Part shown: positions 44,068 through 54,926 of the stretch, one piece after another
How positions within the stretch are numbered: position 1 is the first letter of the stretch
Layout of the letters: each line of letters opens with the position of its first letter
DNA from: CAVURS01 sp963795385
GTDB taxonomy: Bacteria > Actinomycetota > Actinomycetes > Actinomycetales > CAVURS01
Direction: 5' to 3'
Assembly (NCBI GenBank): GCA_963795385.1
Contig: CAWCHK010000003.1
Span: 62,001 to 126,000, forward strand
DNA length: 64,000 nucleotides
The notes under the pieces: model-generated
The model's database searches: none
Told to the model about the DNA's origin: nothing
The model's input: the letters and a program-made list of their open reading frames with translations, nothing else
Position numbers and translations under genes: made by a program

Positions 44068-45333
44068 GTGGACAGCTACGGCCAGCAGGCGTCCGGTGCG
44101 TTACACGCCGGACAGCTACGCCTACTCCCTCGATGCCGACGGCAGTCCGACGACGGCGCACCTCCCGCAGCAGAACGGCCACGGCGCCGTCGCTGTCGAC
44201 GACGAGGTCGACGTCGCCGGCTCGGCGTACCGCCGGGCGAGCACCGAGCGCAGGTGCCGAGGTCGGCGACATCAACCTGCACGACCTGCTGATCACGGTC
44301 CTGGAGCGCAAGGCCTCCGACCTGCACCTCACCGCAGGCGCGGTGCCGATGCTGCGGCTCAACGGCGAGCTGACGCCCCTGGACGACCACGAGCCGTGCA
44401 ACCCGGCCGAGCTGCAGCGCGTGCTGTTCGCCGCGCTCACCCAGAAGCAGCGGGAGAAGTTCGAGGCCGAGCTGGAGCTGGACATCAGCTACTCGGTGCC
44501 GGGCAAGGCGCGCTTCCGGGTCAACCTCTACCGCCAGCGCGAGTCGATCGGCGCGGCCTTCCGGCTGATCCCCTACGAGATCAAGAACCTCGAGTCGCTC
44601 GGCATCCCGCCGGCCGTCAAGAACTTCGCCAGCATGCCGCGCGGCATGGTCCTGGTCACCGGCCCCACCGGCTCCGGCAAGTCGACGACGCTGGCCGGCC
44701 TGATCGACCTGGCCAACCGGACCCGCCGCGACCACATCATGACCGTCGAGGACCCGATCGAGTTCCTGCACCGGCACAAGCAGTGCCTGGTCAACCAGCG
44801 CGAGGTCGGCGAGGACACGCACTCGTTCGCCGCTGCCCTCAAGCACGTGCTGCGCCAGGACCCGGACATCATCCTGGTCGGCGAGATGCGTGACCTGGAG
44901 ACGATCTCGGTCGCACTCACCGCGGCCGAGACCGGTCACCTGGTCTTCGCCACGCTGCACACGCAGGACGCCGCGCAGACCATCGACCGCGTCATCGACG
45001 TCTTCCCCGCCGAGCAGCAGGAGCAGGTCCGCACCAGCTGGCCGGCGCGATCCAGGGCGTCGTCTGCCAGACGCTCTGCAAGACCGCCGACGGCAAGGGC
45101 CGGGTCGTCGCGACCGAGGTGCTCGTGGCCACGCGCGGCCGTTCGCAACCTGATCCGCGAGGGCAAGACCCACCAGATCTACTCCGCGATGCAGGCCGGC
45201 GCCGCAGCACGGCATGCACACGCTCGACCAGCACCTCGCCGAGCTGGTGCGCACCAACCAGATCACGTACGAACACGGCCTGGAGAAGTGCCACCACGTC
45301 GAGGACTTCAACCGCCTGCTCGGCCGGATCTAG
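44068..45333 (+). pseudogene. pilT: Twitching motility ATPase PilT (frameshifted)
   Basis: Retraction ATPase. DINLHDLLITVLERKASDLH opens the conserved part; Walker A is TGPTGSGKSTTLAGLIDL; the Asp box and Walker B are read in VEDPIEFLH and DPDIILVGEMRDLETI; AIRNLIREGKTHQ-like AVRNLIREGKTHQIYSAMQ is near the C-terminus. Frame breaks lie near 44101, 44253, 45034 (a missing C), 45134 and 45203. The first 70 residues are a Ser/Gly/Asp-rich extension absent from most PilT. The presence of PilT indicates retractile pili and possible twitching. Confidence 0.9.
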
Positions 45334-45344
45334 GGAGCGCCACC

Positions 45345-46569
45345 ATGCCGACGACAAAGTTCGAGTACGCCGTCCGGGACCGGTCCGGCAAGCTCGTCAA
45401 GGGCACCCTCGACGCCGAGAACCAGGGCCAGGTCGTCGCCAAGCTGCGCACCATGGGCTTCGCGCCCGTGAGCATCAGCGAGGCCAACGCCGGCATGAAC
45501 AAGGAGCTGAAGATCCCGGGCTTCGGCAACCGGGTCAAGCTCAAGGACCTGGCGATCATGTCGCGCCAGTTCGCCACGATGATCTCGTCCGGGCTGTCGC
45601 TGCTGCGCGCCCTGACCATCCTGTCCGAGCAGACGGAGAACAAGGAGCTCGGCCCGCGTCCTGGGCCTGGTCCGGGCCGATGTCGAGGCGGGGCAGTCGC
45701 TGTCGTCGGCGCTCGCGCAAGTTCCCGAAGGTCTTCCCGCCGCTCATGGTCAACATGTGCCGGGCCGGCGAGGTCGGCGGCTTCCTGGACAGCGTGCTGC
45801 TGCAGATCGCCGCGAACTACGAGGCCGAGGTCAAGCTGCGCGGCAAGATCAAGTCGGCGATGACCTACCCGACCGTCGTCTTCTGCATCGCGATCATCGC
45901 GGTCATCGGCATGCTGCTGTTCATCGTCCCGGTCTTCGCCAAGATGTTCAAGCGACCTGGGCGGCACGCTGCCGGCGCCGACCCAGATCCTGGTCGACGA
46001 TGAGCAGCGTCGTGAAGTACGGCTTCCCGTTCCTCATCGTGGGCGTCATCGCGCTGATCGTCGTCTGGGGCCGGATCAAGCACAAGGAGTCGGTGCGCGC
46101 GGTCTTCGACCCGTTGAAGCTCAAGATCCCGGTGTTCGGCAACCTGTTCCAGAAGGTCGCGCTCAGCCGGTTCAGCCGCAACCTCGGCACCATGCTCAAG
46201 TCCGGCGTCCCGATCCTGCAGTCCCTCGACATCGTCAGCGCGACGACAGCCAACATCGTCCTCGAGCGGGCGCTCAAGGACGTGCAGGAGAGCGTCCGTC
46301 GCGGCGAGTCGCTGGCCGGCCCGCTCGCCGAGCACTGGGTCTTCCCGCCGATGGTCGTGCAGATGCTCGCCGTCGGCGAGGACACCGGCGCCATGGACAC
46401 CATGCTGGAGAAGATCGCCGAGTTCTACGACCAGGAGGTCGAGGCGACGACCGAGGCGCTGACCAGCCTGATCGAGCCGCTGATGATCGCGGTCCTCGGC
46501 GGCATCATCGGGTCGATGATCATCGCGCTCTACATGCCGATCTTCAAGGTGTTCGACCTGATCAAGTAG
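45345..46569 (+). pseudogene. pilC: Type IV pilus inner membrane platform protein PilC (frameshifted)
   Basis: PilC/GspF platform protein that couples the ATPases to the pilin. Two T2SSF repeats are visible, each with cytoplasmic helices and membrane segments: KLKDLAIMSRQFATMISSGL, then IAVIGMLLFIVPVFAKMF, then VALSRFSRNLGTMLKSGVPI and the final LGGIIGSMIIALYMPIFKVF. Single extra bases near 45654, 45720, 45953 and 45996 break the frame. Corrected length is about 406 residues. A clear terminator follows at 46597. Confidence 0.92.
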
Positions 46570-46596
46570 GCTCGATCGAGCCTAGCGACCATCTCG

Positions 46597-46628
46597 AAAG
46601 GGTGACCGCCTCCGGGCGGTCACCCTTT
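46597..46628 (+). terminator. Strong hairpin terminator after pilC
   Basis: AAAGGGTGACCGCC (46597-46610), loop TCCG, and the exact complement GGCGGTCACCCTTT (46615-46628): a perfect 14-bp stem ending in TTT. It separates the pilBTC unit from the pilin genes, allowing different expression of motor and pilin. Confidence 0.85.
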
Positions 46629-46786
46629 CGGCGTAGTCCACGGAAAACGTCTGGCAAATGGTCCGTTCGGACGCTCAAGACCGAGCGGGCGGGCGTCGAT
46701 AAACCATCTTGTAAGCGAGCCGTGCCTCCCGAACATGAACCGGGGACCGCGGGCGGCTCCGTCTCATATCAGAAAGGGAGCAGCAG

Positions 46787-47280
46787 ATGCTCGCTCGCAT
46801 CCGTAAGTCGATGGAGGACAAGGACAGCGGCTTCACCCTGATCGAGCTCCTCGTCGTCATGATCATCATCGGCATCCTCGCCGCCATCGCCATCCCGGTC
46901 TTCCTGTCGCAGCGCAAGAAGGCGTCAGGACACCGCCGCCAAGGCCGACGTCTCGACCATCGGCAAGGAGGTCGCGACCTACTTCGTCGACGGCACCGCG
47001 TCCCGGCCGTCACGATCGCCGGCGGCCGCTACCGGCACTGGACGTCCCGGCGGTCATCGACGCCGGCAGAGTCGGCCATCGTCGCCCGAGCGACCTCGTG
47101 CAAGGCCAGCGACAACGGCACGCTCGGCTTGCGGCCACGCACCTACGTGGCACCGACCAGCACCGCGTGGTGCGTCGACGATCGACGAACGCCAAGGGTG
47201 ACAAGGCCGTAGGCGGCGTCAAGCTACTCCGCGACCAACGGGCTGCAGCCAGGCCGTGCACCTCCGCCACGCCGGCTGAT
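46787..47280 (+). pseudogene. pilA: Type IV pilin, PilA-like (frameshifted)
   Basis: Major pilin candidate. The class III signal and N-terminal helix read DKDSGFTLIELLVVMIIIG, with cleavage before Phe and Glu at position 5. After AIPVFLSQRKKA come DTAAKADVSTIGKEVATYFVDG, then a short C-terminal domain. Several single-base shifts begin near 46926; the exact C-terminus is unclear (around 47280, YSATNGLQ-type ending). A good ribosome binding site (AAAGGGAG) precedes ATG 46787. Corrected length is about 160 residues. Confidence 0.85.
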
Positions 47281-47388
47281 CGACTAGGCACCAGCTGAGC
47301 AGCTCAGCCCACCCCCACGGTCTGGGCGGTCCCTTCCGGCAGGCCGCCCACCTCGGGCCTTGCCGGACCTCACGAAGGGTCGGACGTC

Positions 47389-47821
47389 ATGCGCAGCACG
47401 GTGCAACGCAGCGATCTGCAGGACAGCGGCTTCACGCTGATCGAGCTGCTCGTCGTCATGATCATCATCGGCATCCTCGCTGCGATCGCCATCCCGATCT
47501 TCCTCTGCCAGCGGGAGAAGGCACGCGACACCGCCACCAAGGCGGACGTCTCCCGGCTGGGCAAAGAGGTCGCGACCTACTTCGTCGACGGCACGGGCAC
47601 GCTGACCCTGGACTACACAGCGTCCCCGGGCTCGGTCGTCGGCTCAAGGACGGCGCCGACGACCGTCACCACCGCTGCTGCTCACCAAGGGCACGGCGTC
47701 TGCCACCAGCGACCGGCCTCGGCAACTCGACCGGCTGGTGCGTCTCGCTGACGAACCCCAACGGCGGACAAGAGCCTACCAGTACTCCGCGCGGAGCGGC
47801 CTTCAAACCGGCGCCTGCTGA
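47389..47821 (+). pseudogene. pilA: Second type IV pilin, PilA-like (frameshifted)
   Basis: A close paralogue of the preceding pilin: LQDSGFTLIELLVVMIIIG, AIPIFLCQREKARDTATKAD and VSRLGKEVATYFVDGTGTLT. Both share the ending YSARSGLQTGAC (YSATNGLQ in the first), with a cysteine that could close a C-terminal loop. At least three single-base shifts occur after 47640. Corrected length is about 143 residues. It probably arose by tandem duplication; one may be a minor pilin. Confidence 0.85.
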
Positions 47822-47918
47822 CCAGCGGCTGCGCCAGTCGGGTGGCGCGCCGCCCTGGTCATCAAGGCAAGTCACCGCACAGACCGACAGGACACGCGAG
47901 CAACTGAAGGGAGTCACC

Positions 47919-49202
47919 GTGGTCACTCGACCGCAACACGCGGACGACGGCTTCACCATCATGGAGGTCGTCGTCGCCGCCGTGATCTTCGCCCTGGCCG
48001 CAACCGTGCTCGCCGGTCTGTTCGACCAGGACTCTCGACTCTGGCGCAGAGCAACACGCAGCGCACCACGGCCGCAAACCTCGCGACCCAGCAGGTCGAG
48101 AAGCTGCGGACGGGCCGCGCCCTCGGACATCCCGGACGGCGGACCACATCGGCCCAGTCACGGTCGGCGGGACCGCCTACACGATCAACCAGATCGTCCA
48201 CGTACGGTACACCGCAACGGTACGGCTTGCAGCGGCACCGGGGGCGACCATCACCTCGAAGCGCATCACCCTCATGGTGACCTGGCCGAACATGGGCAAC
48301 GTCCAGCCGGTGCGCAGCGACACGATCCGCGCGCTGGGCACGGGACGCGACGACCTCGAGCACGCCACTGGGGTCGGCGGCCGTCTCGGTCCAGAGCGCC
48401 GTCGGCGATGCGGACCAGCGGCGTGATCGCGTGACGCTGAAGACAGCGCCGGGCGGCACCGTGGTCGGCACGCAGACCGCCGGGCACTGACGGCTGTGTC
48501 GTCTTCGCCGGTCTGCCGGCCGGCAACTACACGGCGTCGGCCAACACGCCGGGCTACGTCAACCTCGACGGCACCCAGGCGACGACCAGCGCCGCGTTCG
48601 GCGTGACAGCCTCGACCGTGACCAAGGCGGTCCTGCCATACGACCTGCTGGGCGGCCTCGACGTCACGCCCGTCTCCCTCCGGCGGCTACACGCCTCCCG
48701 ACCGCGCTGCGGCGTCACGCTGACGACCTCGATCTGGTCACCCAGCCAGAAGCCGCGCGTACGTCACCTGCGTCGGCGCTGCCGTCCAGGGCTGTGTCTC
48801 CGGCTCCGGCGACCGGCTCGCCGCCTCGCTCTTCCCAGCCAGCTACGGCGCCTGGGCCGGGACCTGCGCTGAGAGCGCGTCGCCCGGCCGGCACACCACA
48901 CTCGTGCCTGTCACCAGCGGCACCACCGCGGCGTACAACGTCACCAACCTTCGGGCGGGTCAACGCCGTCGTCGGCCGGTGGCGGCCGGCAAGCACCTCT
49001 ACGCCGTGCACGCCGCGGACGCGTCTGTGCCAGCCGGCGAGGTCTACGACCTCGGCGTCGTGACGACCGGTCAGACGGTCAAGGTCGCGCTGCCGTAGGG
49101 CCTGTGGCGGATGCAGCTCACGTCCACCGGCAACGTCCCGACCCAAGCAGTCACGCTGTCCAGCGGAGCATCACGCCGAGCACGGTGGCGGTGCTCCTGT
49201 GA
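47919..49202 (+). pseudogene. PilV-like minor prepilin with CnaB-like domain (frameshifted)
   Basis: A large minor prepilin. ADDGFTIMEVVVAAVIFALA gives the class III signal and helix (Gly before Phe, Glu at +5). The C-terminal 200 residues include segments such as LKTAPGGTVVGTQT, VVFAGLPAGNYTASANTPGY and VNLDGTQATTSAAFGV, which follow the pattern of CnaB/carboxypeptidase-regulatory beta-sandwich domains. The end reads LTSTGNVPTQAVTLSSG and stops at 49202 if the TAG at 49096 is an error. Many single-base shifts occur, so internal details are uncertain. Possibly a tip adhesin or initiator. Confidence 0.65.
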
Positions 49203-49891
49203 TCCGGCGCGGCGTCGGGCTGCGCGGCGCATGGGGACGAAGGCCTGAGCCTGGCGGAGATGCTCATCGCGATGATGATCGCGTCCGTTCGTCATGTTGG
49301 CCGTGGGCACGCTGTTTGTCAGCAGCCTTCGTGAGAACCGCACCGTGATCGCCAAGACAACAAGCACCGCCGATGCGCGCATCGGGCATGGAGGCGCTCA
49401 CCCGCGCGCTGCGGGTCGCAACCTAGCCGCCCGGCCAGACCGCGGCGTTGATCTCTGCGACGCCCACTGCGTATCAGCTTCTACAGCAGCCTCGGGACAA
49501 CGACGGCGACCGCTGACCCCCAGCCGTCCCTCGTGTCGTTCACGATCGACGCCACCCGTCGTTGCCTGTGGCGGGAGATCACGCCGGCGACCGTGGTCGG
49601 CACGACGTGGAGCTGGCCAGCGGCGAACAAGGTCGGCACGCTGCGTCGCGCCGGGGCGACATCAACACCAACGGTTCCGCGTTGTTCACATACTACCCGC
49701 TCAACGCCGACGGCACCATCAGCGCGACCGCCTACGCGACCGCGGCAGATCAGCGGCGAACCTGGCGAACATCGCAGCCGTCGGGATCAACCTCAGCGTC
49801 ACGGACACGGACAACACCGAAAGTCAAGCCCACCGACCTTCAGGACCAGGTAACGCTCATCAACGTCGCTACCGCTCTCCAGGCAGGCTGA
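49199..49891 (+). pseudogene. PilW/PilJ-like minor prepilin (frameshifted)
   Basis: A minor prepilin starting at GTG 49199, overlapping the previous stop. GDEGLSLAEMLIAMMIAS is a class III signal with Glu at +5, followed by FVMLAVGTLFVSSLRENRTV. Later segments (SFTIDATRRCLWREITPATV, then NLSVTDTDN) fit the PilW/PilJ pattern of a soluble domain. It ends INVATALQAG at 49889-49891. About six frame breaks. Corrected length is about 230 residues. Confidence 0.65.
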
Positions 49892-49893
49892 TC

Positions 49894-51518
49894 ATGAACG
49901 AGCTTACGCGGCTGTCGCTCCGTCGGCGTTCTGCCGCGACGACGAAGGCTTCGTCCTGATCGCGGTGATGGGCGCGATGATCGTGCTGTCGTTGTTCGCA
50001 CTCGCCACGCTGGCGTATGCCCTCCAGGGATCCGGCCCAACCGGCGCGACCAGGACGCCAAGGCGGCCCTGGCCGCTGCGCAGGCCGGCATCAACGACTA
50101 CCTCGTCGCGTCTCAACAACGACCCGAGCTACTACACGCTGGGCTCCGACAACACGAACCCGGCCTCTCACAACGTCGACACCGAACGCCTGCGGGTACG
50201 GTGGCCTCAGGGACCACCGTAGGCGCGACGTACAAGTACAAGCTGCTCACCAGCGCCGGCGACACGGTCTCGTCCGGCTACATCCGCATCAAGTCGACGG
50301 GCACGAGCACGGCGTCTCGCGCACGTTGACCGCGCGACTGTCGCCCGAACAGCTTCCTCCAGTACATCTACCACACGGACAAGGAAGACCTGGACCCCGT
50401 TCTCTACCCCAACGTCACCGCGGCCACGCAGGCCAAGTGCAACCAGTACTACTACGCCTGGGGTTCCAACCCGGGGCGTAGCTCGTACAGCCCCGACCCG
50501 TGCACGGAGATCCAGTTCGCCGCCGGCGACATGATCAACGGCCCGATGCACACCAACGACGCCATGCAGATCGGCGGCTCCATCCTGTTCACGGACCCGA
50601 AGACCGAGACCAGCTGGAACACCAGCGCGACCAACAAGTGGTGGGGGTCGGGCACGCCGAGCTCCTCGGGCTACAAGCCGAAGTACGCGCCGCTGGTGAC
50701 CATCCCGCCGTCGAACGCGAGTCTGCCTGGCCAACGCCACGACGTACGGCTGCGTCTACTCCGGCGCGACCAAGATCACCTTCACCAGCGACGGCAAGAT
50801 GACGGTGCTCAGCCCGAACACGGCGACCTCGACCGGCTGCTTCCCGTCGGGCAGCGACAAGTCGGTCCCGACCACAGGGGTGACCGTGCCGCCGGTGATC
50901 TACGTGCAGGACTACACCGGCACCTGCGCCAAGAAGGGCGGCAACACGATCGGCCTCGGCTACCCGCTGAGCGGCGAGCTCCCGACCACGGACACCGACT
51001 ACATCGGGCCGGACTACGCGTGCAACAAGGGCACCGCGTACGTGTCCGGCGTCGCTGAACGGCACGACGACCGTCGGTTCGGCGCAGGACATCGTCGCCG
51101 TCGGGAACATCACCTACTCCGACCAGTCCGCGACCAGCAACGACATCCTGGGCCTGATCCCGACCCACTTCATGTGGGTCTACCACCCGGTGAAGGCGTC
51201 CAGCGAGGCCAACATGCTGAGCACCCCGGTGACCGAGATCGACGCGCGCGATCCTCGCGGTGTCGGACAGCTTCATCGTCCAGAACTACAACCTGGGAGC
51301 GGCGATCTCCTCGGGCTCGTCGAACAAGCTGACCGTGCATCGGCGCCATCGCGCAGAACTACCGCGGCACGGTGGCCACGAGCAACAGCGGCGTGATCAA
51401 GACCGGCTACCTGAAGAACTACGTCTACGACACGCGGTTCCAGCACGGCGCGCAGCCGCCGTACTTCCTGCAGCCGGTCTCGACCCAGTGGACCGCCGGC
51501 CAGGTCAGCGACGGCTGA
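49894..51518 (+). pseudogene. PilX-like pilus assembly protein (frameshifted)
   Basis: A protein of about 540 residues, two bases after the previous gene. Its N-terminus has DDEGFVLIAVMGAMIVLSLF, a class III-like helix with a non-standard residue (Ala) at the Glu position, as in PilX/GspK-type proteins. A large extracytoplasmic region follows with FLQYIYHTDKEDLDPVLY, AGDMINGPMHTNDAMQIGG and several cysteines (CNQYYYAWG, YGCVYSG, GTCAKKGG, DYACNKG). About eight frame breaks. Similar proteins sit in other actinobacterial pilus loci; a PilX/tip-complex role is inferred. Confidence 0.65.
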
Positions 51519-51543
51519 CCACCAGAGCCCTTCTCACCTGTCC

Positions 51544-51549
51544 TAGGCT
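51544..51549 (+). promoter_or_regulatory. Predicted -10 element of pilD
   Basis: TAGGCT lies nine bases before ATG 51559, so the transcript would have a leader of two or three bases. It suggests pilD can be expressed apart from the pilins. Confidence 0.4.
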
Positions 51550-51558
51550 GACCGTCCC

Positions 51559-52339
51559 ATGTGGTTCCTCGTCGTCGCCGCGCTCGTCGTCGGACTGGCC
51601 ATCGGCTCGTTCCTCAACGTCGTGATCTGGCGCGTCCCGCGGGACGAGTCGGTGTCGCACCCGGCGAGCCACTGCCCCTCCTGCGACAACCCGGTCCGAC
51701 CCTACGACAACCTGCCTGTGCTGAGCTGGCTGGTCCTGCGAGGACGATGCCGGGACTGCAAGGAGCCGATCAGCCCGCGCTACCCACTCGTCGAGGCCGG
51801 CACGGGAGCGTTGTTCGCGCTCACCGCTTGGTACTTCGGCTTCAGCTGGGCCCTCCCGGCGTACCTCTACCTGGTCGCGATCGGTGTCGCCCTGGCGATG
51901 ATCGACCTCGACGTGCAGCGGCTGCCGAACAAGATCGTCCTGCCGTCATACGGCGTCGCGGCCGCGCTGCTGGTCCTCGCGTCGTGGGGGACAGGTCGAC
52001 TGGGATGCGTTGCTGCGAGCCGGGATCGGCGGCGCGGCGCTCTACGCGTTCTACTACGTCCTCATGGTGATCAAGCCCAAGGGGATGGGCTTCGGAGACG
52101 TCAAGCTGGCTGGAGTCCTAGGGATGTACCTGGGCTGGCTCGGGTGGGGCCAGCTGGCCGTCGGTGGCTTCCTGGGCTTCCTGCTCGGCGGCCTGGTCGG
52201 CGGTGGTCTGATGGCCCTGCGCCTGGCTACCCGCAAGTCGAGGATCCCGTACGGCCCGTTCATGATCGTGGGGGCCTACCTGGCCGTCCTGTTCGGCGCC
52301 GGCCTGACCAGCCTCTACCTCGACGCCTTCGTCAGCTGA
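51559..52339 (+). pseudogene. pilD: Prepilin peptidase PilD (one frameshift)
   Basis: A24 aspartic peptidase that cleaves and N-methylates prepilins. GSFLNVVIWRVPR, the two CxxC pairs (CPSCDNP and CRDCKEP), and the catalytic aspartates in AMIDLDVQRLP and in GFGDVKLAG are present; six to eight membrane helices are expected. One extra base near 51992 splits the gene between SWGT and VDWDALLRAG. Corrected length is about 259 residues. It lies between minor pilins and pilM. Confidence 0.92.
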
Positions 52340-52489
52340 GACGGCGACCCGCGGCCGACACTCGTTCGGCCTAGTGACGGGCCAATCCCAGCCGTTCGGC
52401 TCAAGGCCCTCCTGACTCCCACCGATCACCCTTTTGACGCAGCCCCTGCCTGGGGCGACGCGGAACTGATTGCGCGGAAGGGGTACGAC

Positions 52490-53542
52490 GTGGCTGGACG
52501 CACTGCCATCGGTCTCGACATCGGGACCTCCGGCGTTCGCGCGGCCGAGCTGTCGTTCGGCAAGGGCGGGGTCACACTCGAGAGGTTCGGCCAGATCGCC
52601 GTGCCCGAGGGTGCAGTCCGGGACGGTGAGGTCATCGACACGACCGCCGTCGCCCATGCCATCAAGCAGCTCTGGTCGCACACCCGCTTCTCGCACAAGA
52701 ACGTCGTCATGGGGGTGGCGAATCAGCGCGTCATCGTGCGCCAGGTCGACCTCCCCTGGATGCCCGCTGCCGAGCTCAAGGAGTCGCTGGCCTTCCAGGT
52801 GCAGGACTTCCTGCCCATGCCGGTCGAGCAGACCCTCCTGGACTTCCACCCGCTCGAAGAGGTCACGGGCGCCGGTGGTGCGCGCCTGCAGCGCGGCCTG
52901 CTGGTGGCCGCCGCTCGCGAGATGGTGCTGTCGAACGTTCGCGCGGTCGAGCAGGCCGGACTCAAGCCGACCATGGTCGACCTGACGTCGTTCGCGGTGC
53001 TCCGCGCGGTCGCGAACGTCGGCGTCGTCGACAACGAGATCGAGGCGCTCGTCGACATCGGTGCCCGGGTCACGAACATCGTCGTCCACAGCGGCGGCGT
53101 TCCCCACTTCGTGCGCATCCTGCTGATGGGTGGCCAGGACGTCACCGACGCGATCGCCAGCAACCTCGGCGTGACCCACGAGCAGGCCGAGGCGCTGAAG
53201 CACGAGCTCGGTGGCGGGTCCAACTCGGACAGCGCCGTTGCCGCCGGCCGGGTCGCCGACGTCACCGCGGCGTCGCTGGTCGACGAGATCCGCGGGTCGC
53301 TCGACTACTACAGCTCGTCCACGCCGCACGGTCCTGTGACCAAGGTCGTCCTCACCGGCGGCGGCTCGCGCCTTCGCGGGCTGGTCGACCGGATGGCTGC
53401 ATCCACCCGCGTGCCCGTTGTCGTCGGCGACCCACTCGGTTCGCTGCACCTCGGTCGGACCGGCTTGTCCGACGACCAGGTCCGTCATGTCCAGCACCTC
53501 GCCGCTGTGCCGGTGGGTCTCGCGCTTGGAGCCGCGTCATGA
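52490..53542 (+). CDS. pilM: Type IV pilus assembly ATPase-like protein PilM
   Basis: Actin-like cytoplasmic protein (350 residues) that binds the N-terminus of PilN. The fold is marked by TAIGLDIGTSGVRAAEL, QVQDFLPMPVEQ, LVDIGARVTNIVVHSGGVP and LTGGGSRLRGL. This is the only full-length open frame of over 1 kb left intact inside the error-rich stretch. GTG 52490 has GGAAGGGG upstream and follows 150 bases of intergenic sequence, so it likely heads pilMNOP. Confidence 0.93.
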   Translation: MAGRTAIGLDIGTSGVRAAELSFGKGGVTLERFGQIAVPEGAVRDGEVIDTTAVAHAIKQLWSHTRFSHKNVVMGVANQRVIVRQVDLPWMPAAELKESLAFQVQDFLPMPVEQTLLDFHPLEEVTGAGGARLQRGLLVAAAREMVLSNVRAVEQAGLKPTMVDLTSFAVLRAVANVGVVDNEIEALVDIGARVTNIVVHSGGVPHFVRILLMGGQDVTDAIASNLGVTHEQAEALKHELGGGSNSDSAVAAGRVADVTAASLVDEIRGSLDYYSSSTPHGPVTKVVLTGGGSRLRGLVDRMAASTRVPVVVGDPLGSLHLGRTGLSDDQVRHVQHLAAVPVGLALGAAS

Positions 53543-54215
53543 GCCGCACGAAGGTCGACACCGTCGAGACGCTGACGACGGGTCACGCCCTCCCTCGGGT
53601 CAACCTGCTCCCGCCGGAGGTCCACGAGGCCGCGCAGCTGCGCCGGCTGCAGGCCGGTCTTGGCGTCGGCGTCGCCTTCCTGGCCGTCGCGGTCGGCGGC
53701 GTTCTACCTCATGGAGGTCCAGGCCAAGAACGACGCGGCGAAGAGCCTCGCGACGGCGCAGGCGCAGGGCACGACGCTGCAGGCGCAGAAGGCGCAGTAC
53801 GCCCAGGTGCCAAGACCCTCGCTGCGATCGAGGCCGCCGAGGACGCGCGCGCGACGCGCGATGGCCGAACGACGTGCAGTGGTACCGCTACCTGAATGAC
53901 CTGAGCTACGTCACGCCGAAGGACACCTGGCTGACAGACGCTCAGCGTCACGTGACGCCGCAGCGAACGCAGCGACCGCGGACCCGATCGCGCACCCAGG
54001 CATCGCGACGGTCACCGTCACGGGGGCCGCCAAGAGCGCATGTCGACGTCGCGGCCTGGCTCGACGCCCTCGCCAAGGAGCACGGTCTGGCGGACGCCTA
54101 CTTCACGAACTCCACCAAGGCAGCCGTTCAGGACGCCACGGACGTCAAGTTCTCCTCGTCGGCAACGGTGACCGCCGACGCCCTCTCCCACCGCTTCGAC
54201 CGAAAGGCCGGCTGA
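53539..54215 (+). pseudogene. pilN: Type IV pilus assembly protein PilN (frameshifted)
   Basis: Inner-membrane alignment protein. ALPRVNLLPPEVHEAAQLRR is the PilM-binding N-terminal motif (NLLP), followed by one membrane helix and the Ala/Gln-rich coiled coil YLMEVQAKNDAAKSLATAQA. Single extra bases near 53698, 53815, 53870, 53955 and 54030 break the frame. The C-terminal domain ends DALSHRFDRKAG. ATG 53539 overlaps the pilM stop. Corrected length is about 220 residues. Confidence 0.82.
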
Positions 54216-54216
54216 C

Positions 54217-54916
54217 ATGTCCAACACTCGATCCTGGCTGCTAGCCACAGCGGCGGTGAGTGTCGTCCTCCGGTCGCCGGGTGGTTCCTGCTGATCTCGC
54301 CCGAGCGCGGCAAGGCGTCCGACCTCTCTGACCAGCGGGTCGGCCAGGAGCAGACGAACCAGCAGCTCACGCTGGACATCGCCCAATTGCAAGGCTCAGA
54401 ACAAGACCCTGCCCGCCAAGCAGGCAGAGCTCGCGGTGATCAAGAGCCAGCTCCCGAGCAACCCCGGCCTGCCGACGCTGATCCGCACCTCTCCAGCATC
54501 GTCGAACGCTGCCGGGACCGACCTGGTGTCCATCGCTCCTGGGACGCCGGCCGCGTTGGCCGCACCAGTCGCGGCCGCCGGGGCGGCTTCGACTACGGCG
54601 CCTGCAGCCAGCGGTCTCGTTGAGATTCCTGTGACGGTCGTCGGTCAACGGCGGCTACGCCGAGACCGAACTGTTCGTGCAGAAGCTGCAGAACTCCATG
54701 ACGCGGTTGATGTTCGTCAGCGGGCTTCAGATCGCGCCCGCCCCGGACACCGCTTCCGCCGCCTCGACCTCGACGAGCACAGCCAACCAGCTCAACGGTG
54801 ATCACCTGACCACCACCATCACCGGCGAGATCTTCGTTCTGCCCGACTCGGCGACGGCCATCACTGGAATCACCGGTGGCAACGCCGTATCCACCACCAC
54901 CGGCTCAGCGAGCTGA
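54217..54916 (+). pseudogene. pilO: Type IV pilus assembly protein PilO (frameshifted)
   Basis: Partner of PilN. An N-terminal helix (SWLLATAAVSVVL, broken, then AGWFLLISPERGKASDLS) leads to a coiled coil (RVGQEQTNQQLTLDIAQLQ) and a periplasm-like domain with LPAKQAELAVIKSQLPSNPG and FVQKLQNSMTRLMFVSGLQI. Ala/Ser/Thr-rich linkers are unusually long for PilO. Frame breaks lie near 54272, 54390 and 54640. It ends 54916. Confidence 0.8.
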
Positions 54917-54926
54917 AGGGATCAGC

